DNA of 64,000 bases from Chrysochromulina parva (GCA_002887195.1 PJAB01000017.1:1-64000), one strand, 5' to 3'; positions 29,959 to 40,591 are shown, counted from the stretch's first letter. Notes: a model not told the origin generated them from the letters alone. Program-made: numbers and translations.

Positions 29959-31083
29959 ATGAAGCACGTCTCCGAGGGTGGCCTGCCCGCGCACCTGGAG
30001 AAGCAGCGCACGCGAATGTTCGTGAAGAACGCCGCGCCCGAGCACACATCCACCGTCGAGGCCGCCAGCGCCTACGCGGCGAGCGGCCTCGAGAACTCAT
30101 TCTCAATCGAGCGCTTCCGGCGCGACTTCCGCGTGGAGATCCAGTCGCTGAGCGCGGAGGAGGCAGTGTTCGACTTGATCGGCATCGATGCGGCGCTCGC
30201 CAACGCCTTCCGGCGCATCCTGCTCGCCGAGGTGCCCACGATGGCCATCGAGAAGGTCTTCATTCTCAACAACACGTCGATGATCCAGGACGAGGTGCTC
30301 GCGCACCGGCTGGGGCTCATCCCGATTCGCGCCGACGCGCGCGTCTTCCAGTTTCGCGGCGACCCGCCCGACGACCCCAACGAGTACAATGTCATCTCGT
30401 TCCGGCTGCAGGTCAAGTGCACCAAGCAGCGCAGCAGCGGCGCGAGTCCCGGCCCCGCAGTCGTGGGATGCGCGCCCAGCACGGCAGGCAGCGGCACATC
30501 GAGCGACGCAGGGCTGCTCGGCTCGCGCGTGACCTCGGGCGATCTCGAATGGATTCCGCAGGGCGAGCAGGAGGAGCGCTTCCGTGACGCGCCGATCGCG
30601 CCGGTGCACGACGACATCCTGATCGCCAAGATGCGGCCCGGCCAGGAGATCGAGCTTGAGGCGTGGTGCGAGAAAGGCATCGGCAAGACGCACGCCAAGT
30701 GGTCGCCCGTGTGCACCGCCTCATACCGGCTCCTGCCGGAGATCACGCTGCCAAAGCCCGTCACGGGCGACGACGCCACAACGCTCAAGGGCATGTGCCC
30801 CACCAACGTCTTCGACATCGAGGACCTGGCGGGCGTGCCCACAGCGACGGTGGCGCGCCCGCGCAATTGCACCATGTGCCGCGAGTGCATCCGCCACCCG
30901 GGGTGGGACGAGCGAGTGCTCCTCACGCGCGTCAAGGACCACTTCATCTTCTCGGTCGAGTCGACCGGCGCGCTGCCGCCCGAGACCCTCTTCCAGGAGT
31001 CGGTCAAGGTGCTCATGCAGAAGGCGTCCGACATCGCGACGCTGCTCAAGGACGCGACCGCAGGGCAACAGAGTGAGCCGTAG
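29959..31083 (+). CDS. POLR1C: RNA polymerases I and III subunit RPAC1 (AC40)
   Basis: 374 residues, close to the 335-350 of the family. The alpha-like dimerisation motif reads ALANAFRRILLAEVPTMAIE, followed by NNTSMIQDEVLAHRLGLIPI, which is diagnostic of AC40/RPB3-type subunits. The insert domain follows, and then AWCEKGIGKTHAKWSPVCTA. A Cys cluster CTMCRECIRHP stands where RPB3-type proteins bind zinc or its relic. The C-terminal helix is VLMQKASDI. AC40 pairs with AC19 and nucleates assembly of Pol I and Pol III in the nucleus. A Gly/Ser-rich insertion (about 155-185) lengthens the protein. The ATG sits in a good context (GCCGCCATGA) and no intron is seen. Confidence 0.95.
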   Translation: MKHVSEGGLPAHLEKQRTRMFVKNAAPEHTSTVEAASAYAASGLENSFSIERFRRDFRVEIQSLSAEEAVFDLIGIDAALANAFRRILLAEVPTMAIEKVFILNNTSMIQDEVLAHRLGLIPIRADARVFQFRGDPPDDPNEYNVISFRLQVKCTKQRSSGASPGPAVVGCAPSTAGSGTSSDAGLLGSRVTSGDLEWIPQGEQEERFRDAPIAPVHDDILIAKMRPGQEIELEAWCEKGIGKTHAKWSPVCTASYRLLPEITLPKPVTGDDATTLKGMCPTNVFDIEDLAGVPTATVARPRNCTMCRECIRHPGWDERVLLTRVKDHFIFSVESTGALPPETLFQESVKVLMQKASDIATLLKDATAGQQSEP

Positions 31084-31401
31084 TACAGCTTGTGTCCGCG
31101 GACCACCAAGGGTACGCAAACATTACGTATAAAAAGAGAGACCACTCGGTGACGAAAGCACGAAACTGTGACGAGAGACATCAGACATCAAGGAGACATA
31201 GGAGAGACGCACCGACGGCGACGCGACGACTCACCGGGCTCGGACTTACTATCAGTAATAAGTATGCTGGTAATTCTTTGTTTTTTTGGAAGTCGATAGG
31301 GGGGTCCCCTTCGCACAAGTCTCTCCTACATAGTATCCGTTTTCCCCACACAGCCCCCTTTCACGATATCACGATGGGAAGGCAGGAGCTCGACGACGGC
31401 G

Positions 31402-32712
31402 GTGCGACCGGAACCCGCGAGATCACAAAAGCTCGAGGGCGTGCGGCCCTGCACCCTCGCCATCTCCCTGCTCGGCTCGTCTCCTCTGCGGCCGGAATCG
31501 TGGGGTCACTCGTTCGCGGCGCTGCTCTTTGGGATCGACGCGGCGCTGCGTACAAACGCGACGCTGCTGCTGGACGATGACTTTTGGGATGGCCTGCGCG
31601 GGCGCGGCGAAAGTCCCAGGGCCAGTGCCAGTGCTAGTGTCAGTGCCAAGCCGAGCGCCGTCACCGTTGCGACCACGTCCGCAGCCGGCATCATGAGTGC
31701 AGCGTCTCGCGAGGAGCGCTGGCCGTGGCGTGTGCTCAGCTTCAATCGGTCGTCTCAGGCGGGCGCGCTGGGGCTGGGCGGCTTGACCCGCGTCGGCTTT
31801 GGGGAGGAGGGCGCACCGGACGTCTCGCCAGCCACGCTCGCGCGCGAGGCACGCCAACTGATGAACGCGCGCGGACGCGCCGCGCTGCAGCAGCTTGACA
31901 AGCTGGCCCGGCTTGGGCTGGGCCTTTCGTTTGATCGGTTTGTGAGGGAGCGCCAGTGCCGCCACCACTACCATGTGCACACGGCGATGCGCAGCTGCGC
32001 CGGCGGCTACTACTGCCACGCGCACCTGCCAGGCGCTTGGCATCGTGCCACGTCATCCGCCACATTTCGGAGGGCTCTCGAGGACGGAATGAAACGCACG
32101 GGCTGGTTGCATGCACACGCAAGGAGCAACGATGGCAGCGGTGGACGCGACCGGCCGATCAGCATCGTGTGGCACTTGCGGACAGGCGATGCCGTGACCG
32201 CCGTCAAAGAGGGGTCCCTGCTCGCTCTCAACCATACAGTCTCGAGACAGCTGCCACACCGGCGCGCCGTGCACACGGTGCTCACGGCGGACGAGGCGCA
32301 ACTGCGCGTGGGATGGCCGGCCCTCTCGGCCTTTTGCCGCGCCCCGTCAAGCGTCGAGGCCGACGTGGCACTCATGGCAGGTGCGGACGTGCTCATCACT
32401 GGCGGCTCGTCGTTTGGCATGGCCGCGGCCGCGATCGCGCCGATCGGTCAGCTGCACCTCTTCCTACCGCCGAAAGAGGCCTATTGGGGCGGCGGCCGGC
32501 CGCCGATCCGCGACTCGTCCGCCTTCCAGTCGTACTTCATGCCGCGCAACACGGTGCCGCTCGACTACGAGGCGCGGCCGCTCTCCGAGTACGTGCCCAA
32601 GCTCGAGGCCATGCTGCGCGCGCTTGACGAGGGGCGACGACCGGCGGCCGCGGAGGCGTGGCAGCACGCGGGCGAGCCGTGGCTGTGGGATATGCGGCAG
32701 AAGAGGATTTAA
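31402..32712 (+). CDS. Fucosyltransferase-like glycosyltransferase (5' end unresolved)
   Basis: About 436 codons are open to the TAA at 32710. Two segments resemble GT-B enzymes of the fucosyltransferase type: SIVWHLRTGD, like the H-x-R-x-G-D donor-binding motif, and ADVLITGGSSFGMAAAAIA, like the D-x5-SSF motif near the C-terminus. Conserved-looking HYHVH and Cys residues lie between. The first in-frame ATG (31693) would remove an N-terminal part that looks genuine (WGHSFAALLFGIDAAL). An upstream exon is therefore likely: ATGCTG followed by GTAATT at 31264 and an acceptor-like CCCCACACAG at 31353 are candidates. Acceptor and donor sugars are unknown. Confidence 0.5.
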   Translation: MRPEPARSQKLEGVRPCTLAISLLGSSPLRPESWGHSFAALLFGIDAALRTNATLLLDDDFWDGLRGRGESPRASASASVSAKPSAVTVATTSAAGIMSAASREERWPWRVLSFNRSSQAGALGLGGLTRVGFGEEGAPDVSPATLAREARQLMNARGRAALQQLDKLARLGLGLSFDRFVRERQCRHHYHVHTAMRSCAGGYYCHAHLPGAWHRATSSATFRRALEDGMKRTGWLHAHARSNDGSGGRDRPISIVWHLRTGDAVTAVKEGSLLALNHTVSRQLPHRRAVHTVLTADEAQLRVGWPALSAFCRAPSSVEADVALMAGADVLITGGSSFGMAAAAIAPIGQLHLFLPPKEAYWGGGRPPIRDSSAFQSYFMPRNTVPLDYEARPLSEYVPKLEAMLRALDEGRRPAAAEAWQHAGEPWLWDMRQKRI

Positions 32713-32850
32713 GCTCTGACAGGCTTCGGTCCCTGGAAAAACAGACTCGTTCACACCTGTGGATTACCGGTAAACATTTGACCTCTGTCTTGCTCATGTC
32801 ACGAGACGAGCAAGACGCATGCAGTGGCCGCGTGGGCAGAGGGCACGCTG

Positions 32851-33960
32851 ATGAATCGAATCGAGCTCGACGAAATCCCACAGCCCAAGGAAGATGCCAG
32901 TGTTGCCCATGAGCTGGCTTCACCAAGAAGAGGAGCTTCCTCACCCGGCAGGTCTGCGTCCTCGCCTGTGACCGAGCAGCCAGTGGCCGAGGGCACTCAG
33001 GTGCTGCCCACCGAGAAACCAGCTTGCGAGCATGCCAAAGACGACACGCCTACCGAGGAGCTCCCGCCGCTTCCCGCGGATGGCGGCGCGTCGCTGTTGA
33101 AATACCTACCATCGCTGCCCAGGCCGGCATACTGGACGCTGCTGCAAGAGCGCCTCACGGGCGTCGCCGTGATCGGCTCCATCTGCGGCGTGTGCGGTGG
33201 CACCGCGCACGGCTTTTGCAACTTCGCGGAGAAGTGGGGCGACACGCCTCTGCCACGCGAAGTTCCGGTGGCAGTATTGTCGGTCACATACAGTTTGGTG
33301 GCACTTGCGGTGAGCTTTCAGCTTGTCGTTCTGTTTGGGGCCAAGGGGCGCATCGCGCGCAGCAAGACCAGTTGCCTGCCACTGCCGCGCGAGGCCGTCG
33401 ACTACCTCCAAAAATTGGCCGCGGGCGAAAAGGTCGAGGGACAGATGGCATGGCATAACCTCACGCGCTCCGATGACGCGCACACCTTTTGCGTGCGCTG
33501 CTTCGTTTGGCGGCCTGAGAAGCGCCCGGTGCGCAAGTGCTGCCCGCTGCCCTGTGGGCTCACGCTGCCCTATTGCGAGGTCGACGACGAGCTGGAGGCC
33601 TCCTCGCACCATTGCTCGACGTGCGGTCGATGCGCTGTGGGGTTCGACCACCACTGCGGAGTGCTCGGAGCATGCATCACCGAGGCGAATACGTTCTTCT
33701 TTCGCGGGCTGCTCGTGCTCGGGGTGCTCGGCCCCGCGTTCACCTTCCTCCTCGTACCCGCCGTGCTGGGCACAGCCGTTCTCTGTAGCTCGGCCGATCC
33801 AGATCGCCAATGGATCGCCATCCTTGTCCTCGCGCTCGAGATCGCGATCACGATGGGCGGGCTAGCGTGGCTCCGCTGGGGCGACCCCGCTGGCTGCCTA
33901 TGGAGTTGCATCTTTAGCAGCTTTGGCTGCTCGTGCTGCGACTGGTGTTGCTTCCGATGA
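32851..33960 (+). CDS. DHHC-type palmitoyltransferase
   Basis: 369 residues from the first ATG. The N-terminal 80 residues are hydrophilic. Two membrane segments follow (about 112-130 and 143-165). The zinc-binding core then starts FCVRC and continues HHCSTCGRCAVGFDHHCGVL, with the catalytic Asp-His-His-Cys intact, and then GACITEANTFFFRGLL. Two more membrane segments follow, giving the usual four-span topology with the active site in the cytosolic loop. The tail is Cys-rich (SCCDWCC), possibly itself acylated. The core is longer than usual between the first Cys pair and the HHC cluster. The protein should transfer palmitate to cysteines of membrane-associated proteins. Confidence 0.88.
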   Translation: MNRIELDEIPQPKEDASVAHELASPRRGASSPGRSASSPVTEQPVAEGTQVLPTEKPACEHAKDDTPTEELPPLPADGGASLLKYLPSLPRPAYWTLLQERLTGVAVIGSICGVCGGTAHGFCNFAEKWGDTPLPREVPVAVLSVTYSLVALAVSFQLVVLFGAKGRIARSKTSCLPLPREAVDYLQKLAAGEKVEGQMAWHNLTRSDDAHTFCVRCFVWRPEKRPVRKCCPLPCGLTLPYCEVDDELEASSHHCSTCGRCAVGFDHHCGVLGACITEANTFFFRGLLVLGVLGPAFTFLLVPAVLGTAVLCSSADPDRQWIAILVLALEIAITMGGLAWLRWGDPAGCLWSCIFSSFGCSCCDWCCFR

Positions 33961-34933
33961 TCCGTTGTTGCGCGTGCTGAGCTTTGTTTGGAGCGTGCTG
34001 AGCTTCATGTGGAGCTAGATGTGCACACCTGGCTCGTGGCGTTCCATTTCCACATCTGTCAAGCAGTCGATCTCATCTGATTCGGGACGTTGGAAGATTC
34101 AAGAGGAAGAGTCGAAGTGGGTGAGATGACCAACGTCATCGGAGCTCGTTGCATGACCTCGATGAAGCTCGAGGTGAAGTGACCGGACAAGTTCGACACG
34201 CAAGTCTTGGATCATCAATGTGTCCTTCGCATTCCGTCCAGAATAATGGCCTCGAGACTGATCAAGCCTGGAACAGCGCGCGAGGAGACGGCGAGCGAGC
34301 GCGCAAGCACGAGAGTTTATCGGCCGAAACGGAAAGAATCCGTAAGACGTGGTTACGCTGGGACAATAGCAGCAGTTGCTCTGCTTCTGGGTCGTGTCTC
34401 GCGAGTGCTCTCGGATCTCGTCGAATGTTGCGCGGGGAGCGAACGCACCGCACCGACTTCAACCACAGACTCGCGGCGCCCGTCGTAGACAAGGCGTTAA
34501 GACATGGCGTCCACTGGGGGTATTCGATACCTAAACGCTCAACTGTCAACAGTTGCCGGCGCCGCCGAGCCGCGAGGGCGGGGCGCGTTGTTGTGCTTGT
34601 GGTTGTGCAGAGATACATTTCAGCAGTCTAGAGCGGCAGGCTCCGCGTCCGGCGCGGCGCCGCGCCGGGCCCAGTCCCCCGTCGCGTGTTTGACCCCGTG
34701 TTATAAAGATAGTGTACGGGGCCGGGTAGAAAGAGATAAGATTAAGAACAATGTGCGGAAGTAACGTGCGCCGTCCTGGGAGCGTATACTGTACGAACCA
34801 GAAGCGAAGTACGGTCCATAATGCATGAAAAGCAACGCGCCTTTTGAGAAAACCGGTGTGTCCCTCTGCTCCCCCCCCCAACCGCCGCCCGCACCCTCCC
34901 CGCGTCCTCTGACTGCTTCGTCCGGCGTCGCTC
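33961..34933. other. Convergent intergenic spacer, nothing recognised
   Basis: About 970 bases between the 3' ends of the DHHC and SFI1/RCC1 genes. GC is lower than in the flanking genes, with AT-rich pieces near 34690-34760. No gene or RNA is supported. Confidence 0.5.
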
Positions 34934-37900
34934 CTACGCGGATGAATGCCGGTCCTCCTCGTAGCCGCTACGCGTACCGTAGCGCTCGTCCTCGTCGTCG
35001 CTCCCATCACTCGGACCGAGCGCACCTTCGTCGTCGAGGAGCACGATGTTGTGCGAGGCGCCGCACGCGGCAAAGACGAGCTCATGGCGGCGCAAGGCCT
35101 TGAGCCGACAGGGCTCGCTCACGTGCGCGAGATCGCCGTGTCCAAGCTCCCCAAAAGCACCCGCACCCCAGGTGTACACATGGCCGTCGTCGGCGAGCGC
35201 GAGGGTGTGGAAGTCACCGCACGCGATCCCGAGCACGCGCGCGTGCCGGAGAGCTTGCACGCGACGCGGGCTCGCTTCGGCGCGTCGCTCGCCATGGCCG
35301 AGCTGTCCGTGCTTGCCGTTTCCAAAGGTGAAGAGCTCGCCTTGGGCGCCGAGCACGCACGTATGCCCACCGCACGCGATGCGGACGACCTCGATCGATG
35401 CGAGACTCACCACGAGGCGCGGCAACGGCTCAGCGCGTCGCTCGCCGTGACCGAGCTGCCCAAACGAGCCTGAGCCCCATGTATACAGCCGGCCGGTGGA
35501 GCTGACTGCGGCCATGTGGTGTGAGCCACACTCGAGCTGGCGAAGGGCATCGGCCGCGAGCGTCTCGATGAGCCTCGGGCGTGGCTCGGTCTCCCGGGTA
35601 CCATGGCCCAGCTGCAAGTGCTCGCCGTCGCCCCAAGAGAAGGCGACACCTCCCTCAGCCAGAGCAGCCGTGTGGCGCCACCCGCATGAGACGAGCGCCC
35701 ATGCGCCACCCGTGCCGCCGCCCATGCCAACGCCGCCCATGCCAACGCTGCCCATGCCGTGGCCGTGGCCGCCGCCCATGCCAGCTGCTCGTCCGTGAGT
35801 ATGGGTGGGCTGAAGCAGCAGCGGTAAGGCAAAGTGGATGTTGCCACCATGGCCAAGCTGGCCGTAGCCCCCATGCCCCCAGGTGTACAGCCTGCCTGCG
35901 GCTGTGAGGCATGCCGTGTGCCGCCAGCCACATGCGGCAGACGTGACCGCCTCCCCGGCGAGCGCATCTACCCGGCGGGGGCGTGCACAACGCTCGTCGT
36001 TGCCGTGCCCAAGCACGCCATACTCGCCAATGCCGAACGTGTAGAGCTCGCCATCTGCCGTGACGATCGCCGAGTGGTAGTCGCCGCACGCGGCCGCGCA
36101 GACGCGCAGCGCGGAGAGACCCGCGAGAACCGTTGGGCGCAAGTGCTCTCGCTCCGTGCCATCACCCAATTGCCCAAAGGCGTTGGCGCCGAAGACAACC
36201 ACGCGTGTGCTCGCGCTGCCGGCCGCGATGAGCGCGCGCCCGCCCTGACGCGCCATGCCACCCGTGGCGAGGTCGCTGCCGTCGCTCCAGTCATCAGCGA
36301 CCTCACGCCACACCACAAAGGCGGCCCTCAGCAGCCGCAGCTCACGTCGCGTCTTGGGCTTCCGAGCTGCGAGCTGCGCCCAGCGCACGAAGGCGTACGT
36401 GCGCGCCGACACACTGCGGTAGTGCACGCCGTCCTCAAGAGTCGCGCGAGCCACAGCTGCCTGCTCGATCGCCGCACGCCACGAGCGCCAGCCGCGCGCG
36501 CGGTCGCGGCTGAGCAGGTACATGAGCGCGAGGCGCAGTGCCGCGGCCTCGACCGCAAAGGTGACCCAGGAGGAGAGGGCACGCGCGCGCTCGTGGTGCA
36601 CCCAGCGCCGATACACCAGATCCACCACCGTGCCGATCTTGGCCGCTGTGCGCCACTGCCAGAGTGCGTGCGCGATCGTGCCACCACACCATCGGATTGC
36701 TGCCTCACGCAAGACCTTGAGCAAGTCGAGCCGTGCTTCCACGTAGGCATCCCAGGCGAGCAAGGCGCGCATCAGGCGCAGCGAGTCGGCACGCGCGTAC
36801 CGGTTGCGCCGCAGCGCATTGGCGCGTGCGGCGACGCGCAGGAAAGCGAGCGCGTGCGCGCAGACGCCGTCTCGCCACTCGGAGAATCCCGCGGCGACGA
36901 GCGCGAGCTCGCGACGAGATTTGGCCGCGTGTGCACGCCAGCGACGCACGCACAGGCCGAGGCTGAGCGCGAACACGTTGAGAGATGCAATCCGGCTCGA
37001 CCGGATCCACAGCCTCCACTCACGCAGAAGCACAAAGGCCCGGCGCACTCGAATGCCCCACCCTTGGCCGCTCGCAGTACGCTCGGCGGTACGAGTTACC
37101 CACCGATCCCACAGAGCCGGAAGCGTGAAGCCGGACCAGTGCGCGGCGGCGCGGAGCACGAGGCGGCGGCGCTGCGCCAGCATGTTCAAGTACTCTTTCC
37201 ACGACGCCCAGGCCGTCGGCATCATGCAGCCTGCGAATCTGTGCGCCGCCAGCAGCATCCGCTCGTGCTTGCTCCGTCGCTGCTCGACGAAGCTGTCGGC
37301 CCAGAAGCGCCATGCGCTGTTGAGCAGTTGCTGGCGCCATCTGGCCATTGAGGTCGTCAGGCGCCATGCCGTCCTGGCCGCCACCGTGAGCGCCATCCAG
37401 CCAGCGACGAGCGCTTGGTTGCGCATGCGGAAGAGAACGGCCCGTTGCGCGTCGCGACGGGCGGCCGCCGAACCGCTCACCTCTGCCCACGTGTTCCACC
37501 CTTTCCTCAGACCACCCGCCGCGAGGAATCGCATGCAGGTGCTTGCAAAGAGGGCCTCCGACCGGCTCGCCGTCGACGCCCAAGCATGCACGATGCGCCG
37601 GAGCAGCCGTGCGTCATAGTGACGCAGCGCGTCCGAGCACGCGCTGAGAACCCGGGCCCTCCCAGCGCACACGGCGCCCCACGTATTCAGTGCGCGCTGG
37701 AGCTGACGGCCGGTCGGGTGGAGCTTCGCCACGAGCGCCTCAGCCCGCAGCCGAGCCTTCGCATCCTCGCGCCAGCACCCGAGCGCGCGCGACACGTTCT
37801 GGTGCAGCAGACGGGTGAGAGCGCCACGCATCTTTTTCGCGCTCTCGAGCCTCTCATATTTGAATTGGAACCAGCATCGCCACGCGCCCGCGAGCTTGCC

Positions 37901-40417
37901 CAGCCGCCAAGAGCCAATCGCGCGCCGGAGCGCCGCGAGAGCCTCGCGGACGGCCTGGCACTGGGAAGCCCAGTTGCGCACCACCGCTACCTCGGATCGG
38001 CGCACCCACCGCTGCTGCACGCGCTGCATGGCCGTGTGGGCCGCACGCGCGCTCTCGCTGATCTGGGCCCACGAGCTCAGGGCGATGCCCACGTGGCGGA
38101 GGCGCCATCGCGCGACGGCTCTTGTGGCGGTGCCGAGGTGCGCGAGGGTGGCGACCGTCACGATGTGCCAGTGGCGCAGGTGCCGCCGACGCGACATCCC
38201 TGGAAGGCCATCAACCGCTCGTGCCATCAACACGAGGTCGTGCGCGACGTAACGGCGCCAACAATCGAGCCGACTTTCCGTCGCGATGCGCTCGAGCACC
38301 TTGCCCAGGCGTGCGAACCGACGGATCCGGTACAAGTACCGGCGCAGCGTCGAGTTGCGCAGCACCGCCAGCCGAAGGTCGAGGGCGAGCTCGTGCGCTT
38401 CGCGCGTGCGCTCCTGCCACGTGGCAAGCGCCCGGTGCTTTCCACAGAACCTGAAGCGCGAGACGGCGTGCTGCAGGATGGAGGCGTCCATCATCGACGC
38501 CAGACGGCACGCGTGCCACTCATCGATCGCCGCCCGGCGGCGCATGTCGCGCACGTAGCGCGTCGCTGCCCGCTCAGTCCGCCCGAGCTGCCACGTGACC
38601 ACAAGCCGCTCAAACGCCGTCGTGAGTGCTGGGTAGCGCCAGTGGATCGTCGCGCGGAGCAAGCCGAGGCGCCAGGCGACGAGCGCACGCCACGTCTGCA
38701 GCGCACGCCAGCACGAGCTTCGCACGCCCCGCCCGGCCCACACCGACAGCGCCGTACTGGCGAGCCGTTGGCCGCCACGGGCGAGTCGCAAGTTCCATCG
38801 CCACCCAAGCAGCGCCCGACGCAGCGCCTTGCGCTCACGCGACTGGAAGGCGCGCCGGAGGAGATCGCTCCGCGCGCGCGCGCGCACCGCGACGGCCTTG
38901 AACGCATGCCAGCCCTGCAGGGCACAGCCCCGCCAGTTGTGCGCCGACCCAGTGCGGATGAGCTGTTCCCACTGGCCTCGCGAGCTGTCGACCGTGCACC
39001 GGCGGCGCCAGAGCCTGAGCGCGCTCCGTAGGCGTTTGGCCACGCAGCCCCCCAAATAGCTCGCGCCGAGGTGGCGTAGGCGTGCGTAGGCTCGGAAGAG
39101 CGCCACGTCACCGAGCCACGTGCGCCACGCACGCCCCTCAGCGAGACGACGCAGCGTGCGCGCCGCGCGCTCGCCCGCGCGACGAGGGCCGACGATCGCC
39201 CACCACGCAGAGAGGGCGCGGCCCATGGCGGGGTGCTGCCATTGGGTTACGACAGCTCGCAGCGTGCGCCGCCGCTCGCGCAGGATGAGCCGCTCCGCCT
39301 TCCAGTGCCGAAAGCACCATACAAATCGGCGAGCGTAACGGCCGTCGAGCGATGCATGCGCCGCCGCCGCGAGCGTCTGACACGCGCTCAAAAACGCGTC
39401 GGTCGCACGCCAGCGCACAAAGGCGCGGCGCGCGCCGATGCTGAAGAGGGCCTGCCACATGAGCTGCTGCAGGCTCGCGTTCACGTGCACCGTCGCCTGC
39501 CACACCCACCAGCCGCGCCGCAGACGAGCGGCGGCCAGAAGAACGAAATGCCGAGCGGCGCGGAGGGCTCGGGCTCCGTTGAGAGAGTAACGGCCACGCC
39601 AGGCGACGAGCGCGGCCGAGAGGCGGCGCCGGCGGTTGGCGCTACCCCCTTCGCCGAGCGCCCGCTTGTACGCGAGCCTCAGCTCCTTGTCAGTGGCTAT
39701 CGCCCCCAGCCAAGTGCGCCAGCCCTGAGAGGTCGCCCGATGCACTAGGGCGCCCGCCGCGCGCCGCACCGCGCGCCGCGTGCGCGCCGACTCCTTAAGG
39801 ACTCGGAAGGCGACGGCGACGACGACGCGCGGCCCCGCGCTGCTCGCCCAGCTCAGCGCGTAGCTCAACGCCTGCCCCTCCTTTCGAGCGTTCATCGCCG
39901 CGCAGAGTGACCACCACTGGAAGAGCCGCCGAGGCAACGAGAGCACACCCCAGATAGTCACGTAGGCCTCGCGGGCCGTGATGAACTTGGCGGTGCGCTG
40001 CCACTCGCGCAGGCCGTGCACCAGCCGCGCGCGCTCGAGCTCCGTCGTCGCCTCGAGCAGCACGCCGTGCGCGAGCCGGCAGTAGAAGCCCCACTCGGCG
40101 AGTGACCGTCGCCCTTGCGCGAGGCACGACAAGTGCGAGCTGCTGCAAGGCAGCATCGTGCCATGGGACGTGTACAGCATGTGCCGGCGGCGCATCGAGC
40201 GCACGCGCTCGATGCGCGCGCGGCGCGAGCGCAGCAAGCAGATGACGGCCGGGAGCAGCGCGCCATGCGGCCATTCCTCGTCGGCGGATCGCACGGGCCG
40301 CATGACAAGCCCTGGCGGCTCTTGTTCGCCGAGCGCAGCCTCATACCAGTCGTGGAAAGTGCAAAACAACGAGTAGTACGCGCTGGCCAGTAGGGGGAGA
40401 TGGCCCTCACTGGACAT
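34934..40417 (-). CDS. SFI1-like tryptophan-repeat protein fused to an RCC1 beta-propeller
   Basis: 1827 residues from the ATG at 40417. Residues about 100-1370 are an all-helical array of some forty short repeats, each with a Trp a few residues after an Ala/Leu-Arg-x-W core (for example GWRTWLGAI, FVRWRATD, LRLWRRRC). This is the pattern of SFI1 repeats, which bind centrin at basal bodies and centrosomes. From about 1400 a seven-bladed RCC1 propeller follows, with repeated GxxYTWGxGxxGQLGHG and CGxxHTxAL. One blade carries a Gly/Met/His-rich loop. The tail is acidic. RCC1 folds can act as exchange factors or protein-binding platforms. The fusion suggests a basal-body scaffold, but that is inference. 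It is divergent from the RMDN gene. Confidence 0.8.
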   Translation of the reverse strand: MSSEGHLPLLASAYYSLFCTFHDWYEAALGEQEPPGLVMRPVRSADEEWPHGALLPAVICLLRSRRARIERVRSMRRRHMLYTSHGTMLPCSSSHLSCLAQGRRSLAEWGFYCRLAHGVLLEATTELERARLVHGLREWQRTAKFITAREAYVTIWGVLSLPRRLFQWWSLCAAMNARKEGQALSYALSWASSAGPRVVVAVAFRVLKESARTRRAVRRAAGALVHRATSQGWRTWLGAIATDKELRLAYKRALGEGGSANRRRRLSAALVAWRGRYSLNGARALRAARHFVLLAAARLRRGWWVWQATVHVNASLQQLMWQALFSIGARRAFVRWRATDAFLSACQTLAAAAHASLDGRYARRFVWCFRHWKAERLILRERRRTLRAVVTQWQHPAMGRALSAWWAIVGPRRAGERAARTLRRLAEGRAWRTWLGDVALFRAYARLRHLGASYLGGCVAKRLRSALRLWRRRCTVDSSRGQWEQLIRTGSAHNWRGCALQGWHAFKAVAVRARARSDLLRRAFQSRERKALRRALLGWRWNLRLARGGQRLASTALSVWAGRGVRSSCWRALQTWRALVAWRLGLLRATIHWRYPALTTAFERLVVTWQLGRTERAATRYVRDMRRRAAIDEWHACRLASMMDASILQHAVSRFRFCGKHRALATWQERTREAHELALDLRLAVLRNSTLRRYLYRIRRFARLGKVLERIATESRLDCWRRYVAHDLVLMARAVDGLPGMSRRRHLRHWHIVTVATLAHLGTATRAVARWRLRHVGIALSSWAQISESARAAHTAMQRVQQRWVRRSEVAVVRNWASQCQAVREALAALRRAIGSWRLGKLAGAWRCWFQFKYERLESAKKMRGALTRLLHQNVSRALGCWREDAKARLRAEALVAKLHPTGRQLQRALNTWGAVCAGRARVLSACSDALRHYDARLLRRIVHAWASTASRSEALFASTCMRFLAAGGLRKGWNTWAEVSGSAAARRDAQRAVLFRMRNQALVAGWMALTVAARTAWRLTTSMARWRQQLLNSAWRFWADSFVEQRRSKHERMLLAAHRFAGCMMPTAWASWKEYLNMLAQRRRLVLRAAAHWSGFTLPALWDRWVTRTAERTASGQGWGIRVRRAFVLLREWRLWIRSSRIASLNVFALSLGLCVRRWRAHAAKSRRELALVAAGFSEWRDGVCAHALAFLRVAARANALRRNRYARADSLRLMRALLAWDAYVEARLDLLKVLREAAIRWCGGTIAHALWQWRTAAKIGTVVDLVYRRWVHHERARALSSWVTFAVEAAALRLALMYLLSRDRARGWRSWRAAIEQAAVARATLEDGVHYRSVSARTYAFVRWAQLAARKPKTRRELRLLRAAFVVWREVADDWSDGSDLATGGMARQGGRALIAAGSASTRVVVFGANAFGQLGDGTEREHLRPTVLAGLSALRVCAAACGDYHSAIVTADGELYTFGIGEYGVLGHGNDERCARPRRVDALAGEAVTSAACGWRHTACLTAAGRLYTWGHGGYGQLGHGGNIHFALPLLLQPTHTHGRAAGMGGGHGHGMGSVGMGGVGMGGGTGGAWALVSCGWRHTAALAEGGVAFSWGDGEHLQLGHGTRETEPRPRLIETLAADALRQLECGSHHMAAVSSTGRLYTWGSGSFGQLGHGERRAEPLPRLVVSLASIEVVRIACGGHTCVLGAQGELFTFGNGKHGQLGHGERRAEASPRRVQALRHARVLGIACGDFHTLALADDGHVYTWGAGAFGELGHGDLAHVSEPCRLKALRRHELVFAACGASHNIVLLDDEGALGPSDGSDDEDERYGTRSGYEEDRHSSA

Positions 40418-40530
40418 GACGACAAACAAAAGTCGACTCGGTGGGAGTGGCTCCCGGAGGCTTTGGCCGTTTCACGTGCGGATGAAGCGAGAACGGTGAC
40501 GGTAGCAAAGTTGATCTGGACCCACTTCTC

Positions 40531-40565
40531 TTGACTTGACTTGACTTGACTTGACTTGACTTGAC
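40531..40565 (+). repeat. (TTGAC)7 microsatellite
   Basis: Seven perfect TTGAC units lie between two divergent genes, 27 bases before the RMDN start codon. The same pentamer forms arrays at 44933 and 46060. Confidence 0.95.
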
Positions 40566-40591
40566 TGGCTTGTCTCGCCGCGCCCGCAATC

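Noticed and set aside
35834..37351. Plus-strand open frame of about 505 codons, and another at 37415-39031
   Set aside because: Both are antisense to the SFI1/RCC1 gene, whose domains are clear. The plus-strand products show only low-complexity Arg/Ala/His composition.
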